Source: Zanthoxylum bungeanum
Taxonomy: Eukaryota > Streptophyta > Magnoliopsida > Sapindales > Rutaceae
DNA length: 64,000 bases
Assembly (NCBI GenBank): GCA_019454045.1
Contig: SKCR01017983.1
Span: forward strand, 62,001-126,000
Direction: 5' to 3'
Shown: piece after piece, positions 1-10,174 of the stretch
Position numbering within the stretch: the stretch's first letter is position 1
Layout: the number at the start of each line of letters is the position of its first letter
Translations under genes and position numbers: made by a program
Notes under the pieces: generated by a model
The model's database searches: none
What the model was told of the DNA's origin: nothing
What the model saw: the letters and a program-made list of their open reading frames with translations, nothing else

Positions 1-392
1 AGTCCTTGATAGTTAGACATAAGTCTGATGATGAAATTGTTTGCTTTAGGGTGAAACCTTAGAAACGATAAACTCTTGATGTGCTTTTATCTGATACTTT
101 GAGTGATTGATCTATGTTAGACTCGTAAGCACTTCACTATAGGTTCTTAGCGGTGAAAACCTGAGTAGTTGGCAAGGTGACTAGTTGAAGAAATTGTAGG
201 TCATTGAATGACCGTTTGCTTAGATGTCTATCTTGATTTGCTTATGTTATGATGTGTGGTATGGTTGAAAATGAAAGAAAAGTCTCTAAAGAAAAGAATT
301 GAACCACCTATAACCGATAAGTGTGAAGCAACCCATGGGCGAGTATTAGGACCACCATGAGGAGAAATGCTACCTTAAAGGGTAGGTGTGTT

Positions 393-486
393 GAAAAAAA
401 AAGAGAAAGAAAAAAAGAGAAAATAAAAGAAAAAAAAAGTTCAAAAGGAAAAGAAAAAAAGAAAGAGACAAAAGAGAAAGAAAATC
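393..486 (+). repeat. A/G polypurine tract
   Basis: About 95 bases of nearly pure A and G on the element strand, with units such as AAAAGAGAAAG. Equivalent T/C tracts lie in copy 2 (30118-30212) and copy 3 (45800-45895). It may be an extra polypurine primer, or simply low-complexity expansion. Confidence 0.6.
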
Positions 487-648
487 ATACCACATTGAGC
501 ACAGAAAAGCAACTGCAGGCATAATTGAGACATCTAGGTTGGTTTGACCCATCGATCCCAATTTTTTGACAAAATCATTGAGTTGGCTTACCTGGGGATG
601 AATCTGCGAAGGAACCTTTGCGCACATACACCTTGAGTCTGGCTTAGA

Positions 649-1110
649 TCATTTATTCAAAGACTTGGATTTGAGTTGCATTGAATGTTTTGAAGGTTCT
701 CTGGTTTCAATACTGGGCATTCTTTGAGGACGATAATATGTGTAACTATTGGGACTATTTCGTAGCATGTGATATAATATGATGATATGGAAGGCCCCAC
801 CATGTGGTTCATCTTGACCAAGTACAAACAGCGGAGAGCAAAAAGCTAAACCAAGACTGGGGGCGACCAGTCTACCACACCGTGAATCAAGGACATAACA
901 AGATATTGAGTCATGAAACCAGAGAGAAGACTGAGCAATCCCTTGGAGAACTGGCGGAAGACCTAACCCAACGGAATAGGAAATGCATTCATGCATACAC
1001 GTAACGTATATTGCATTCTTTTTGTGTTTGTTTTGTTTTATATTCACAGGTTTCAAAGAAGAAAAAGAGAAAGCGGCGAAGACAAGCCAACCAGAATCAG
1101 CAACATATGA
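649..1110 (+). other. Conserved block of the Tat-like internal region, coding status unclear
   Basis: This block is shared with 29480-29840 and 45160-45520 (reverse complement). On the element strand it reads as a frame of about 66 codons (801-1004) containing LNQDWGRPVYH and REKTEQSLGELAEDLTQRN. It starts only at GTG, and copy 3 has an in-frame TAA in it. The opposite strand reads as a 184-codon frame (649-1203) with GQDEPHGGAFHIIILYHML conserved in all three copies. Tat-lineage elements can carry antisense ORFs, so the minus strand is a possible gene. I recognise no domain on either strand. Confidence 0.35.
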
Positions 1111-1860
1111 GTAGTAGTTCCGGGGATGAGTCCCAGGGTTGAGGCCCATATCAATTTCAGTTTTGGGGATGAGTCCCGGGGGCGAGGCCCGCATCAGCAT
1201 CAATATCAGTTTTAGGGATGAGTCCCAGGGTTGAAGCCCGTGTTGTCAGCATCAGTTTTGAGAATGAATCCCATGGTCGAGGCCCACATCAGCATAAATT
1301 TGGAATGAATCCGGGAATGCATCCCAGGGCCCATGTCGTCAGAGTTTTGAAATGAATCCGGGAATGAGTCCCAGGGTCGAGGCCCACATTGCCAGAGTTT
1401 TGGAATTAATCCGGGAATGAGTCCTAGGGTCGAGGCCCACATCAGCATCAGTTTTGGGGATGAGTCCCAGGGCGAGGCCCATATCAGTATCAGTTTGGGG
1501 CAAGGCCCACATCAGTATCAGCATGGGGGTGAGGCCCATGTTAGTATCAGTCTGTGGGCGAGGCCCACATCAGTATCAGTTCAGGGTCGAGGGCCCCACT
1601 ACATCATCACTTTTAGGATGTGACTCAGGGTCGAGGGCCCACACATCTGTTGCGATTCCGGGATGCGTCCCAGGGTCGAGGGCCCCACTACATCATCATC
1701 AGAATTAGTCTTGCCGAGTATGCAATCTGGAGGCGAGGCCCACATTTGCATCAGTAACAGTCTTGCCAAGTATGGCAATCTGGGGGCGAGGCCCACATCA
1801 TTATCAGTATCAGTAAAGCCGGGTATAGCAATCAGGGGGCAAGGCCCACATTAGAATCAG
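1110..1860 (+). repeat. Tandem repeat with GAGGCCCACATCAG core
   Basis: Irregular units of about 35-60 bp share a core reading GGGxGAGGCCCACATCAG, with spacers such as ATGAGTCCCAGGGT. Related cores occur in copy 2 (28716-29480) and copy 3 (43740-45150). The repeat gives spurious ORFs on both strands. Confidence 0.8.
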
Positions 1861-2232
1861 TAGCAGACTTTGCGGGTATGGCACTCTGGGGGCGAGGCCC
1901 ACATTATCATCAGCATCAATAGCAGGCTTGTTGGGTATAGAATTCTGGGGCGAGGCCCACATTGGTTCAGTACCAGTTTGCCGGGTATGGCATTCTGGGG
2001 GCGAGGCCCACATTACATAAGATCAGTTTCTGCCGGGTATGGCATTATGGGGGCGAGGCCAACATTAGCATCAGTATCAGTTTCTGCCGGGTATGGCATT
2101 CTGGGGGTGAGGCCCACATTAGCATCAATATCAGCATTGCCGGGTATGGCATTCTGGGGGCGAGGCCCACATTGGTTCAGTATGAGTTTGTCGGGTATGT
2201 CATTCTGGGGGCGAGGCCCACATTACATCAGA
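1860..2232 (+). repeat. 51-54-bp tandem repeat
   Basis: Units contain CCGGGTATGGCATTCTGG followed by GGGCGAGGCCCACATTA. The GGCATT core recurs at 2041, 2095, 2148 and 2199, giving steps of 54, 53 and 51 bp. It grades into the preceding array, so it probably arose from that array by extension. Confidence 0.85.
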
Positions 2233-2725
2233 TCAGTTTAGTCCGGGAATGGACAAGTCCGGGAATGGACACGCCGAGAATGGCACGCCAGGAATGGCAC
2301 TCCGAGAATGGAGATATAGTCCAGGAATGGACAGCTCGAGAATGAACACGCCGAGAATGGCACGCCGGGAATGGCACTCCGAGAATGGAGATATAGTACG
2401 GGAATAGACAGCTCGAGAATGAACACGCCGAGAATGGCACGCCGGGAATGGCACTCCAAGAATGGAGATATAGTCCGGGAATGGACAGCTCGAGAATGAG
2501 CACGTCGAGAATGGCACGCCGGGAATGGCACTCCGAGAATGGTGATATAGTCCGGGAATGGACAGCTTGAGAATGAGCACGCCGAGAATGGCACGCCGGG
2601 AATGGCACTCCGAGAATGGAGATATAGTCCAGGAATGGACAGCTCGAGAATGAGCACGCCGAGAATGGCACCCCGGGAATGGCACTCCGAGAATGGAGAT
2701 ACGGTTCGGGAATGGACCACATCAT
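2233..2725 (+). repeat. 77-bp tandem repeat, six units
   Basis: The marker GAGATATAGT, or a one-base variant, occurs at 2311, 2388, 2465, 2542, 2619 and 2696, exactly 77 bp apart each time. Each unit is built of smaller pieces of about 15 bp of the type GAGAATGGCAC. All three minus-strand frames stay open across the array (about 150-165 codons each). That is a consequence of the repeat, not evidence of a protein. Copies 2 and 3 have other repeats at the equivalent place. Confidence 0.95.
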
Positions 2726-2974
2726 AGATGGTTCGAGAACAAAGCCCAGGGGTTGAAGCGTCTCGCCATCATATCAGTTCCGTTCGGTAGTGATTCCTAG
2801 AGATCGCAGCATCTTGCAGGGATGAACCTCGAGGTCGCGGCACCTCACCACATCATCAAATTCAGTTCAGATCAACATGGCAAGTCAAGTGGCAGCTGGC
2901 GAGCCAGGTAAGTGAAAATGCATTGCACGTACTTTGATAGGATTGTCATTGTCACACACTGCACAAGTCCCATC

Positions 2975-2986
2975 AAGTGGGGCGAC
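2975..2986 (+). promoter_or_regulatory. Polypurine tract of Tat-like copy 1
   Basis: AAGTGGGGCGAC lies directly before the LTR start TGTAGG. A purine-rich stretch here is the plus-strand primer expected just upstream of a 3' LTR. It sets the orientation of this element and, by homology, of copies 2 and 3. Confidence 0.75.
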
Positions 2987-5263
2987 TGTAGGCACTGCAT
3001 TTTTGCATATAAGCCCGATGATGAGTCTCGTATGGAGACACTACCTCTTTAGTTGTGAAAGCCGCGGGAAACGAACGTTGGAATGGTAAAGTTGGAAATT
3101 AGCATTTTGTCAGATTTAACTCGCTTGTTTCGCTTCGGGTTCGCTTATTGGACCTCCGTTTTAAAACACACCCTTAGCCCAAACCCCCACCAACCACACA
3201 CCAAGCCCAATCCAAAATAATTAAAACATTTAAAATGCATGTCACAAATTAAATTAAAACCAATTAAATTAAACTTAAATTAAATTAAATTAAATCACAT
3301 TCCTCAACTAAATAAATCCAATTAAATTAAATTAAAACACATGTCACAAATTAAATTCATTACCAAATTAAAATATTCAAATGAAATTCCATAAAGAACA
3401 TTCCTAATTAAAATAAATCACATTCCTAATTAATTAAATCACCTACCAATTTAAATAAATCATATCCTTAATTAAAAAGAACAAATCAAATCAATTCCCC
3501 TAATTAAAGATTTTCCCTATCACATAATAATTAAAAAATATCTCTCAATTAATACACAAATTCTATTCATTCTCCAACAAGGTAAACCCCCTCTTTTGGC
3601 TTAAAAAAAGAACCATTAACCCACACATTCATCCCAGGCTGAATCTCACAACAAACACACCAAAAACTCCCTGGCTGATCCTCCTGAAAATACAAAGAAA
3701 ATAGCCAACCCTCTCGCCACCTTGTTCCCCTTAACCATACGTTCTCCCCCACGTTCACGTCCCCACTACTTCAACCACAATTAGCCCACTTCACTTGCCA
3801 ACCTGCTCACGAACCTTCAGCCTCACAAATTCATAAACCACATGTTGGCTCTCACGCTCCTAGCATCACTCAACGCCACATGCCTTGACCAGCCAATTAA
3901 AAGCAACAAATCTCCACTCTACACCCTTCACGCCTAAGCCACCCAAACACACCCTTCCATTTCCGCATCCAGCCCCTTCACAGCCTTCAAGCCACGCCAA
4001 AATAGCCCCCTTCACAGCCCTAAAGTTGCCGCATCCAGCCCCACACACATCCCATCACTGCACGCCTGAAACAGAAGCCAAAATGCCCACTGCACTGCAC
4101 CCTTACTGCCGCAAAAACACCCCACTGACCTGATCATTTTTTATGCCTATTCAACCCTCAAAACAGCCCTGAAATCACCCTAAAACTGCACTAAAAAACT
4201 GCACAAAACCCCCAAAAAAAACCACCAAAAATCGCAGCCAATTAGCCCTCGAAATAGCCCAAAACAATTCCCGAAACGACCAAAACAGTGACCTGAAAAA
4301 CAGCAGCAAAATAGTAGCGAAACGGAGCAAAAACAGCAGCCTGAACAGCGAAACAGTAAGGAAAAATGTTGAGTTCGTGAATCGGAAAAGTTACGGATCA
4401 TTCACCCATCCAACGGACGTGTAACGCCCTTCTTGAGACGAAAAAAGAGGTTAGACCTGAGGGCACTCTTTTATTTATTATCTTTAATTTATTTTATTTA
4501 TTTTAGATGTATTATCGCATAAGAGTCGTTTGAGGCATGATGTGATTGTTCGATGAGCGGAATATGTGTTCCTTTTTGTGGTATATAGGATGGAAACCCG
4601 GACGTAAATTCCGTAGCCGAATCCGAATAGAAGGTAGTGCGGTTTGTACTCGGGATACAACGCCACGTACCACTTAAGAGACACGTATTTTGTCTCATCC
4701 AAACTTGTGTTTGAGCATGTTGTAGTTCGTAGGTTATTTATTTGTTACTGAAGCATGATTAGGTTGTTAGCATGTCATTTATCTTAAGCATGATTTAGTC
4801 GATAGAAAGTTATTTCTTTATGCATGATTAGGTTGTTTTCACATTAGGTATTTAATTTATATTTATGCTTAGATTCTTATTTATTTTCTGCGTTAGATAA
4901 TTGAGCATGCTTGTGTGATGATTGTATGTTATTGCGTATTTGTCGTTAGGACAACTTACTTTGAAGTATGCGAACTTAGATATAGGTTCTCATTGTTATT
5001 ATTATGCATGCGGACTTAGGCGTAGATTACCCTTGAGCATGAATGTTGAATAGATTCGGTTAGTTTATTGCACAAATCATATCATTACAAGTGACATAAG
5101 TAAGGGACCATTCCGAACCCAGCGGTTTGAGGTCTTCCCTTGCGAGGGTGAGTGCGGCCTTAAATCTTTGTCCCGGTTCACACCGGGAGGCGACTCCATG
5201 TTATTTCATACTCCCAACTAGGCCGCGAGCCTAGAACAGCGTCGTCAGTTTCTGTGTCCTACA
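2987..5263 (+). mobile_element. 3' LTR of Tat-like copy 1
   Basis: A 2,277-bp LTR bounded by the inverted ends TGTAGG and CCTACA. It matches LTRs at 24618-26887 (2,270 bp) and 40166-42852 (2,687 bp), both on the minus strand. The U3-like part (3240-3560) is low-complexity AT-rich with many TTAAATTAAA units. The best conserved piece is at 4578-4673. Near the 3' end a short hairpin, CCCGG-TTCACA-CCGGG (5172-5187), is kept in outline in the other copies. The 3' end abuts another LTR of the same type, so no target duplication can be read. Confidence 0.85.
4578..4673 (+). promoter_or_regulatory. Conserved TATA-containing block of the Tat-like LTR
   Basis: A block of about 96 bp, opening GTGGTATATAGGATGG and closing with GTACCAC. 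It is the best preserved part of four LTR copies: here, 6457-6556, 25157-25275 (reverse) and 40706-40825 (reverse). TATATAGG is a plausible TATA box for LTR transcription. The ends GTGGTA and TACCAC can pair in three of the four copies. The minus strand also reads open through this block, but without an ATG start in that frame. Confidence 0.5.
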
Positions 5264-6866
5264 GGAGCACTACATTTTTAGTTAAGGATATTGCGGGAAA
5301 CGGTCGTCGGAAGGGAATCGGTGTTTCATTAGATTTTTGTTCACTTGTTTAGTGTCAGGCTCACTTGTTGGACCTCCGTTTAAAGCACTCTGGGCCCAAA
5401 CACACTCACCAAACCAACACAACACCTAACTTACCAAAACAAAGCCCACGCCCACACCTGCCTAGGCCCACACGCCCATGGCCTCTAAAATACACCCAAA
5501 TTAAATTAAATATTAATTAAATTAAATATTAACTAAATAAAATATTAATTAAGTCATTTACCAAATTAAATAAGACATAAAATATAATTATACCAAATTA
5601 TAATAAATCACAAATATTATATACCTTACTTAACCAATATCATGCCTAAACAAGATAAATCAAATATTCAACCTTCCTAATTCACCAAAATTTGTCCCCC
5701 CAATCAATCAAATTATTTCCTTGTTTGACATCAAATCCAATCTATTCCTTGTGAGACAAGGGGAAGCCCTAGCCCTTGTCTATATAAACAACCCAAAACC
5801 AAAGCCAACCCGCTGTCCAATCTCTCACAATTCACACCCATACATGCCCAAGAAACCCTAGCACTCTTACGCATACAGCAACAAGAAGCAACATAAACAA
5901 TTCTCTTCATTTCCACCCTCACTTCACCGAAAATAAACCTTCAAAACAGTCCACTAAAACACCGAAACAGCAGCCCCAAAAAATGCAGCCATATCACCGA
6001 AAAACACCTTAAAACAGTCCCTAAAGTCCTTAAAATAGTAACATAAAAAACCGCACCCTTAGCCTCCTTGAACAACCGAAAAATAAAGCCCTTAGACCCC
6101 TAAAAAATGCAAAAACAGTAGCTTTAAAGACCTGAAATAGTAAGCAGAGAATACAGAGAAAACAACAGCAAAACGGAAGTCAAACAACAGCAAAACGGAG
6201 GTCAAACAGCAAGCAAAACAACAAAACAGTGAGTTAAGACACTAAACCAGTGAACCGGAGAAGTTGAGGAGCTTTAACCCTTCCGATCTCCGTGCAACGT
6301 AAGTCTGAAAGTCAGCAAAAAAGGTTAGACCTGAGGGTATTTTTCACATTTGTTTTCAGTTTTATCTTTATTATTTATTGAGTTTTGTTCGCATGATTAC
6401 TATATTAACATGCATGTTGTGGCCCTTGAGTAAAATGAAAAATGTGTCGCCTCTCGTGGTATATAGGATGGAAACCCGGACATAAATTTCATAGCCGATT
6501 CCGAATGGACGGTAGTATGATCTGTACTCGGGATATAACTCCACGTACCACTTGAGTAAACGGCGCATATTTTGTTTTATGTTGTTTTGATTTGTTTGTC
6601 ATTCGTTACTTGACTTCCGCATGTTATTTGTTTATGTAAGGATGTGATCGAGCACATGGGCTTAGTAAGTTGGATTAAAGGTCCCCTATTCTGAGGGGTT
6701 AAAATCATTTACCACGATGCTTTGCCGCGCCGATCGATGTATATTCGGTTGAATGTAAGATGTGTTCAATCGGGTATACGAAATCCGATATTATTGTCTT
6801 TATTTTTATATGCATGACGTGATCGAGCGCATGGGCTTAGTAAGTTGGACAAAGGTTCCCTATTCT
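5264..6866 (+). mobile_element. Diverged, 3'-truncated Tat-like LTR
   Basis: The sequence begins with GGAGCACTACATTTTTAG, comparable to the LTR start GGCACTGCATTTTTGC. It then repeats the landmarks of the upstream LTR in the same order: CGGGAAACG, the CTTGTTGGACCTCCGTTT stretch, the AT-rich part, the pre-TATA region and the conserved GTGGTATATAGG block. It lacks the last several hundred bases and its end merges into copia gag sequence. It is clearly older than the 2987-5263 LTR. Confidence 0.7.
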
Positions 6867-6880
6867 GAGGGGTTAGAAGA
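6648..6880 (+). repeat. Partial duplication with GCATGGGCTTAGTAAGTTGG
   Basis: A stretch of about 58 bp (GATCGAGCxCATGGGCTTAG through TATTCTGAGGGGTTA) occurs at 6648-6706 and again at 6820-6878, about 170 bp apart. A related sequence is at 48895-49030. It marks the 3' end of the diverged LTR. Confidence 0.6.
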
Positions 6881-9800
6881 AAGGGAAGAAGAAGAAAGGG
6901 AAGAAGATGAAGGGTGTCGGTCCTCAACCACAGGCAAAGATAGCAAAGCCCAATAGGGCTTCTGAAGACAAATGCCATCACTGCAGCAAAGTCGGGCACT
7001 GGAAAAGGAACTATCCTGACTACATTGCGCAGCTAAAAAGGGAGAGAGCATCTACATCAGGTACATTTATTTTTCCAGTTATTGATTTATCTTTGGCTTG
7101 TGAAGACGTTACATCCAATTGGATTTTAGATTCTGCTTGTCCCATTCACATTTGCAATTCGTTGCAGGTGCTGAAGGAAAGTAGAAGAATGAAGCCTGGA
7201 GAGATGCAGTTGCGATTCGGGAGTGGAGACTCTCTGGATGCAGTTGCAGTGGGAGTATGCGAGATCTCATTGCCGAATGAGACACTTTTGTTAAATGACT
7301 GTCATTTTGTACCAGGATATGTAGCTAATATTATATCACTTTTTGTATTGGATATAGAAGGCTTTCGTATTAATATTAAGAACTGTTCTTTGTATTTATT
7401 TGATAAAAGTAATATTCAGATCATTTGTTGTCCAAACCAGCATGGTCATTATACATTGCAAACTTCAAAAGATATTTTAAATACTGGAGTTAATAAACGT
7501 AGTTTACCTGTAATTAATAATATTGAACTTTGGCACATGCGACTAGGTCATATAGGCGTTAAACGCCTTACCCAATTGGTTAGGAATGGTTTGATACCAG
7601 ATCTCACCATTGAATCCTATCCAACTTGTGAATCGTGTATTCGGGGTAAGATGACCAAAGCCCCATTTTCTGGTGTTGGACACTGCGCCACTAACTTACT
7701 GGAACTCGTACATTCTGATGTATGTGGTCCACTAAGTTAGACTGCTCACAGTGGTTATTCGTACTTCGTTACCTTTACCAATGATCTGTCACAGTACGGT
7801 TATGTCTATTTGATGCAACATAAATCGGAAACCTTTGAATAGTTCAAAGTGTTCCGAAATGAAGTAGAAAAACAAACTGGCCAATATATTAAATGCCTTT
7901 GATCCGATCGAGGTGGCGAATATATGAGTGGTGAGTTCATGGATTATATGAAGGAGAATGGGATTCTCGCTCAATATACTCCTCCAGGTACTCCACAACA
8001 CAATAGAGTGTCTGAGAGGAGAAATCAGACTTTATTGGATATGGTCCGATTGATGTTGAGTTTCACAGATTTGCCCTATTATTTATGGGGCTACTCTCTT
8101 TTTACAGCTGCACATCTTTTGAATAAGATTCCTTCAAAAGCTGTTCCTACGACTCCGTATGAGATATGGTTCGGTAGGAGACCAAATCTTAGTTACATTA
8201 AGGTTTGGGGTTGTCCTGCCTATGTCAGGGTGACTCAGTAAGATAAGCTTTCGCCTCGAGGGCAAAAGTGTAGGTTTGTCGGATATCCTTCGAATATGAG
8301 GGGATATTTGTTCTATGATACCGAGCATCGAAATGTGTTCGTAGCTCGCTTCGGAAAATTTCGAGAAGTATAATTTTTGTCAGAAGGTGGTAATCATAGA
8401 CAGCTTGAGCTTGATGAAGTCCAACCTGAAAACAACGAACCAACGAAGGAACTTGAAGTTCAAGCAGATGAAGGACCTTCAACACACACACTATGTAGGT
8501 CAAAAATGGTATCTATACCTCCTGAATGCTTGTATTTGATACAAGAAAAGAGTCTAGATGTTCTCTTAGTTGAAGAGACTGATCATTTCACCTATAGAGA
8601 ATCAATGTTGGACATCGACTCCGTGAAATGGAAAAGTGCCATGAAATCCGAGTTAGACTCAATGCATAAGAATCAAGTTTGGGACTTGGTTCCGCTTCCC
8701 GAAGGAATTGTTCCTATCGGTTGTAAATGGGTTTACAAGAGGAAGCGCGGGCCTAACGGTAAGGTGAAACTTACAAGGCCCGACTGTTAGCAAAAGGTTA
8801 CACGCAGCGACCTGGCGTCGATTACGATGAAACTTTTTCACCAGTAGCAATGCTTAAGTCTATTCGGATTTTGCTTTCTATAGCTGCGTATCATGACTAC
8901 GAAATTTGGCAAATGGATGTCAAAACGGCTTTTCTAAATGGATTTCTTGATGAAGAAATATATATGGAACAGCCGAAAGGTTTTGCATCCAGCGAAAACT
9001 CGGGTATGGTATGTAAGCTTAAGAAGTCCATTTATGGACTTAAACAAGCTTCACGAAGTTGGAATCTTCGATTCGATGAGATTATTAGATCGTCTGGTTT
9101 TCTCAAGAATTCTGAAGAATCATGTTTGTATCAGAAGGCCAGTGGGAGCATGGTCGTATTTTTAGTCCTATATGTTGATGACATCCTAATCATTGGGAAT
9201 GATTTAGGTATGTTACAAAGCGTCAAAGTGTACCTCTGTAAGAATTTCTCCATGAAAAACCTGGGAGAAGCTTCATATGTCTTAGGGATAAAACTCTATT
9301 GAGATGGACAAAGGAGGATGATTGGGTTATCCCAATCAATGTACATAGATAAGATCTTGGAACGGTATAATTTTGGTAACTGTAAGACAGTAAACATACC
9401 GCTCAAACACGAGATTCATCTCTCAAAGAAGATGAGTCCACAAACAGAAGATGAGAAGGTTAGAATGTCTAACCAACCTTATGTTTCGTGTTTGGGTAGC
9501 ATAATGTATGCCATGTTATATACAAGGCCTGATATCAGTTTCGCTGTTAGCGTAACTAGCAGATATTAGTCCAATCCAGGTAATTACCATTGGATGGCCA
9601 TTAAACATATCCTCAAGTATCTTAAAGGTACTAAGGATAAGTTAATTATTTATGGAGGAAACGAACTGCAAGTTAACGGGTATACGGATTCCGATTTCCA
9701 ATCAGATCCCGATGATAGAAAGTCTACATCTTGATTCGTATTTACCCTTAACGGAGGTGCACTTTGTTGGAAGAGTTCCAAACAGGGGTCAACAGCAGAT

Positions 9801-10158
9801 TCCACCACTGAGGCGGAATATATTGCAGCTTCTGAAGCTGTAAAAGAGGCTGTGTGGATAAAAAAACTTTATCATAGAATTGGGAGTTATCCCAAGTATC
9901 GAGAATGCGATTCTGTTATACTGTGATAATACTGGAGCCATTGCGCAAGCAAATGAACCAAGGGCGCATCAGAAGTTGAAGCATGTGGAACACAAATACC
10001 ACATCATTTGAGAGATTGTGTCGCGATGGGATATTGTCGTGTGTAAGGTACCGAGTGAAGATAATGTAGCAGACCCACTGACGAAGGCCATACCTCCGAA
10101 GTTGTTTGATAAACACGTGGAGTCGATGGGTATTAGATGCAATCGTTATTGGCACTAG
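6867..10158 (+). pseudogene. Ty1/copia gag-pol remnant
   Basis: This is the 3' end of gag plus pol of a copia element, 5'-truncated and inactive. In order: a basic gag tail; a CCHC-type knuckle CHHCSKVGHWKRNY whose last Cys is Tyr (about 6975-7020); a protease motif with DSA in place of DSG (7130); the GAG-pre-integrase LWHMRLGHI (7529) and CESCIRGKM; the integrase core SDRGGEY and PPGTPQHNRVSERRN (7900-8040); reverse transcriptase [12 protein letters not shown] (8910) and YVDD (about 9169-9183); and RNase H CDNTGAIAQANEPRAH to about 10158. It is broken by in-frame stops, including 7738, 8239, 8372 and 9299, and by a frameshift near 8785. Several TGA stops sit where the family has Arg, which fits CGA to TGA decay. 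Confidence 0.93.
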
Positions 10159-10174
10159 AGCAAGTGAGAGTTTT

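Larger units (their letters stand above)
1..2986 (+). mobile_element. Tat-like gypsy element copy 1, 3' internal region
   Basis: This is the internal region of a large LTR retrotransposon, cut by the window start. It runs into a polypurine tract and a 3' LTR. The same backbone recurs in reverse complement at 26888-31300 and 42853-46510, which shows a dispersed family. In order it holds a conserved leader-like stretch, an A/G-rich tract, a conserved block at about 649-1110, and three kinds of tandem repeat up to 2725. No gag or pol is present here. Tandem repeats between pol and the 3' LTR are known for Tat-lineage Ty3/gypsy elements, so that lineage is inferred, not shown by a protein domain. 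Confidence 0.75.

Noticed and set aside
804..1004. Plus-strand 66-codon ORF as a confirmed gene
   Set aside because: Starts at GTG, not ATG, and the third copy has an in-frame stop. Kept only as a conserved block.
1870..2345. ORFs of 123 and 127 codons
   Set aside because: Repetitive translations (GGEAH and GRGPH words) of the 51-54-bp tandem array.
2228..2725. Three long minus-strand ORFs as genes
   Set aside because: They overlap in all three frames and are the translation of a 77-bp repeat; there is no start context and no conservation in copies 2 and 3.
5050..5240. Possible tRNA or structured RNA gene in the GC-rich LTR end
   Set aside because: Only a short CCCGG/CCGGG hairpin is visible; no cloverleaf, and the segment is part of every LTR copy.
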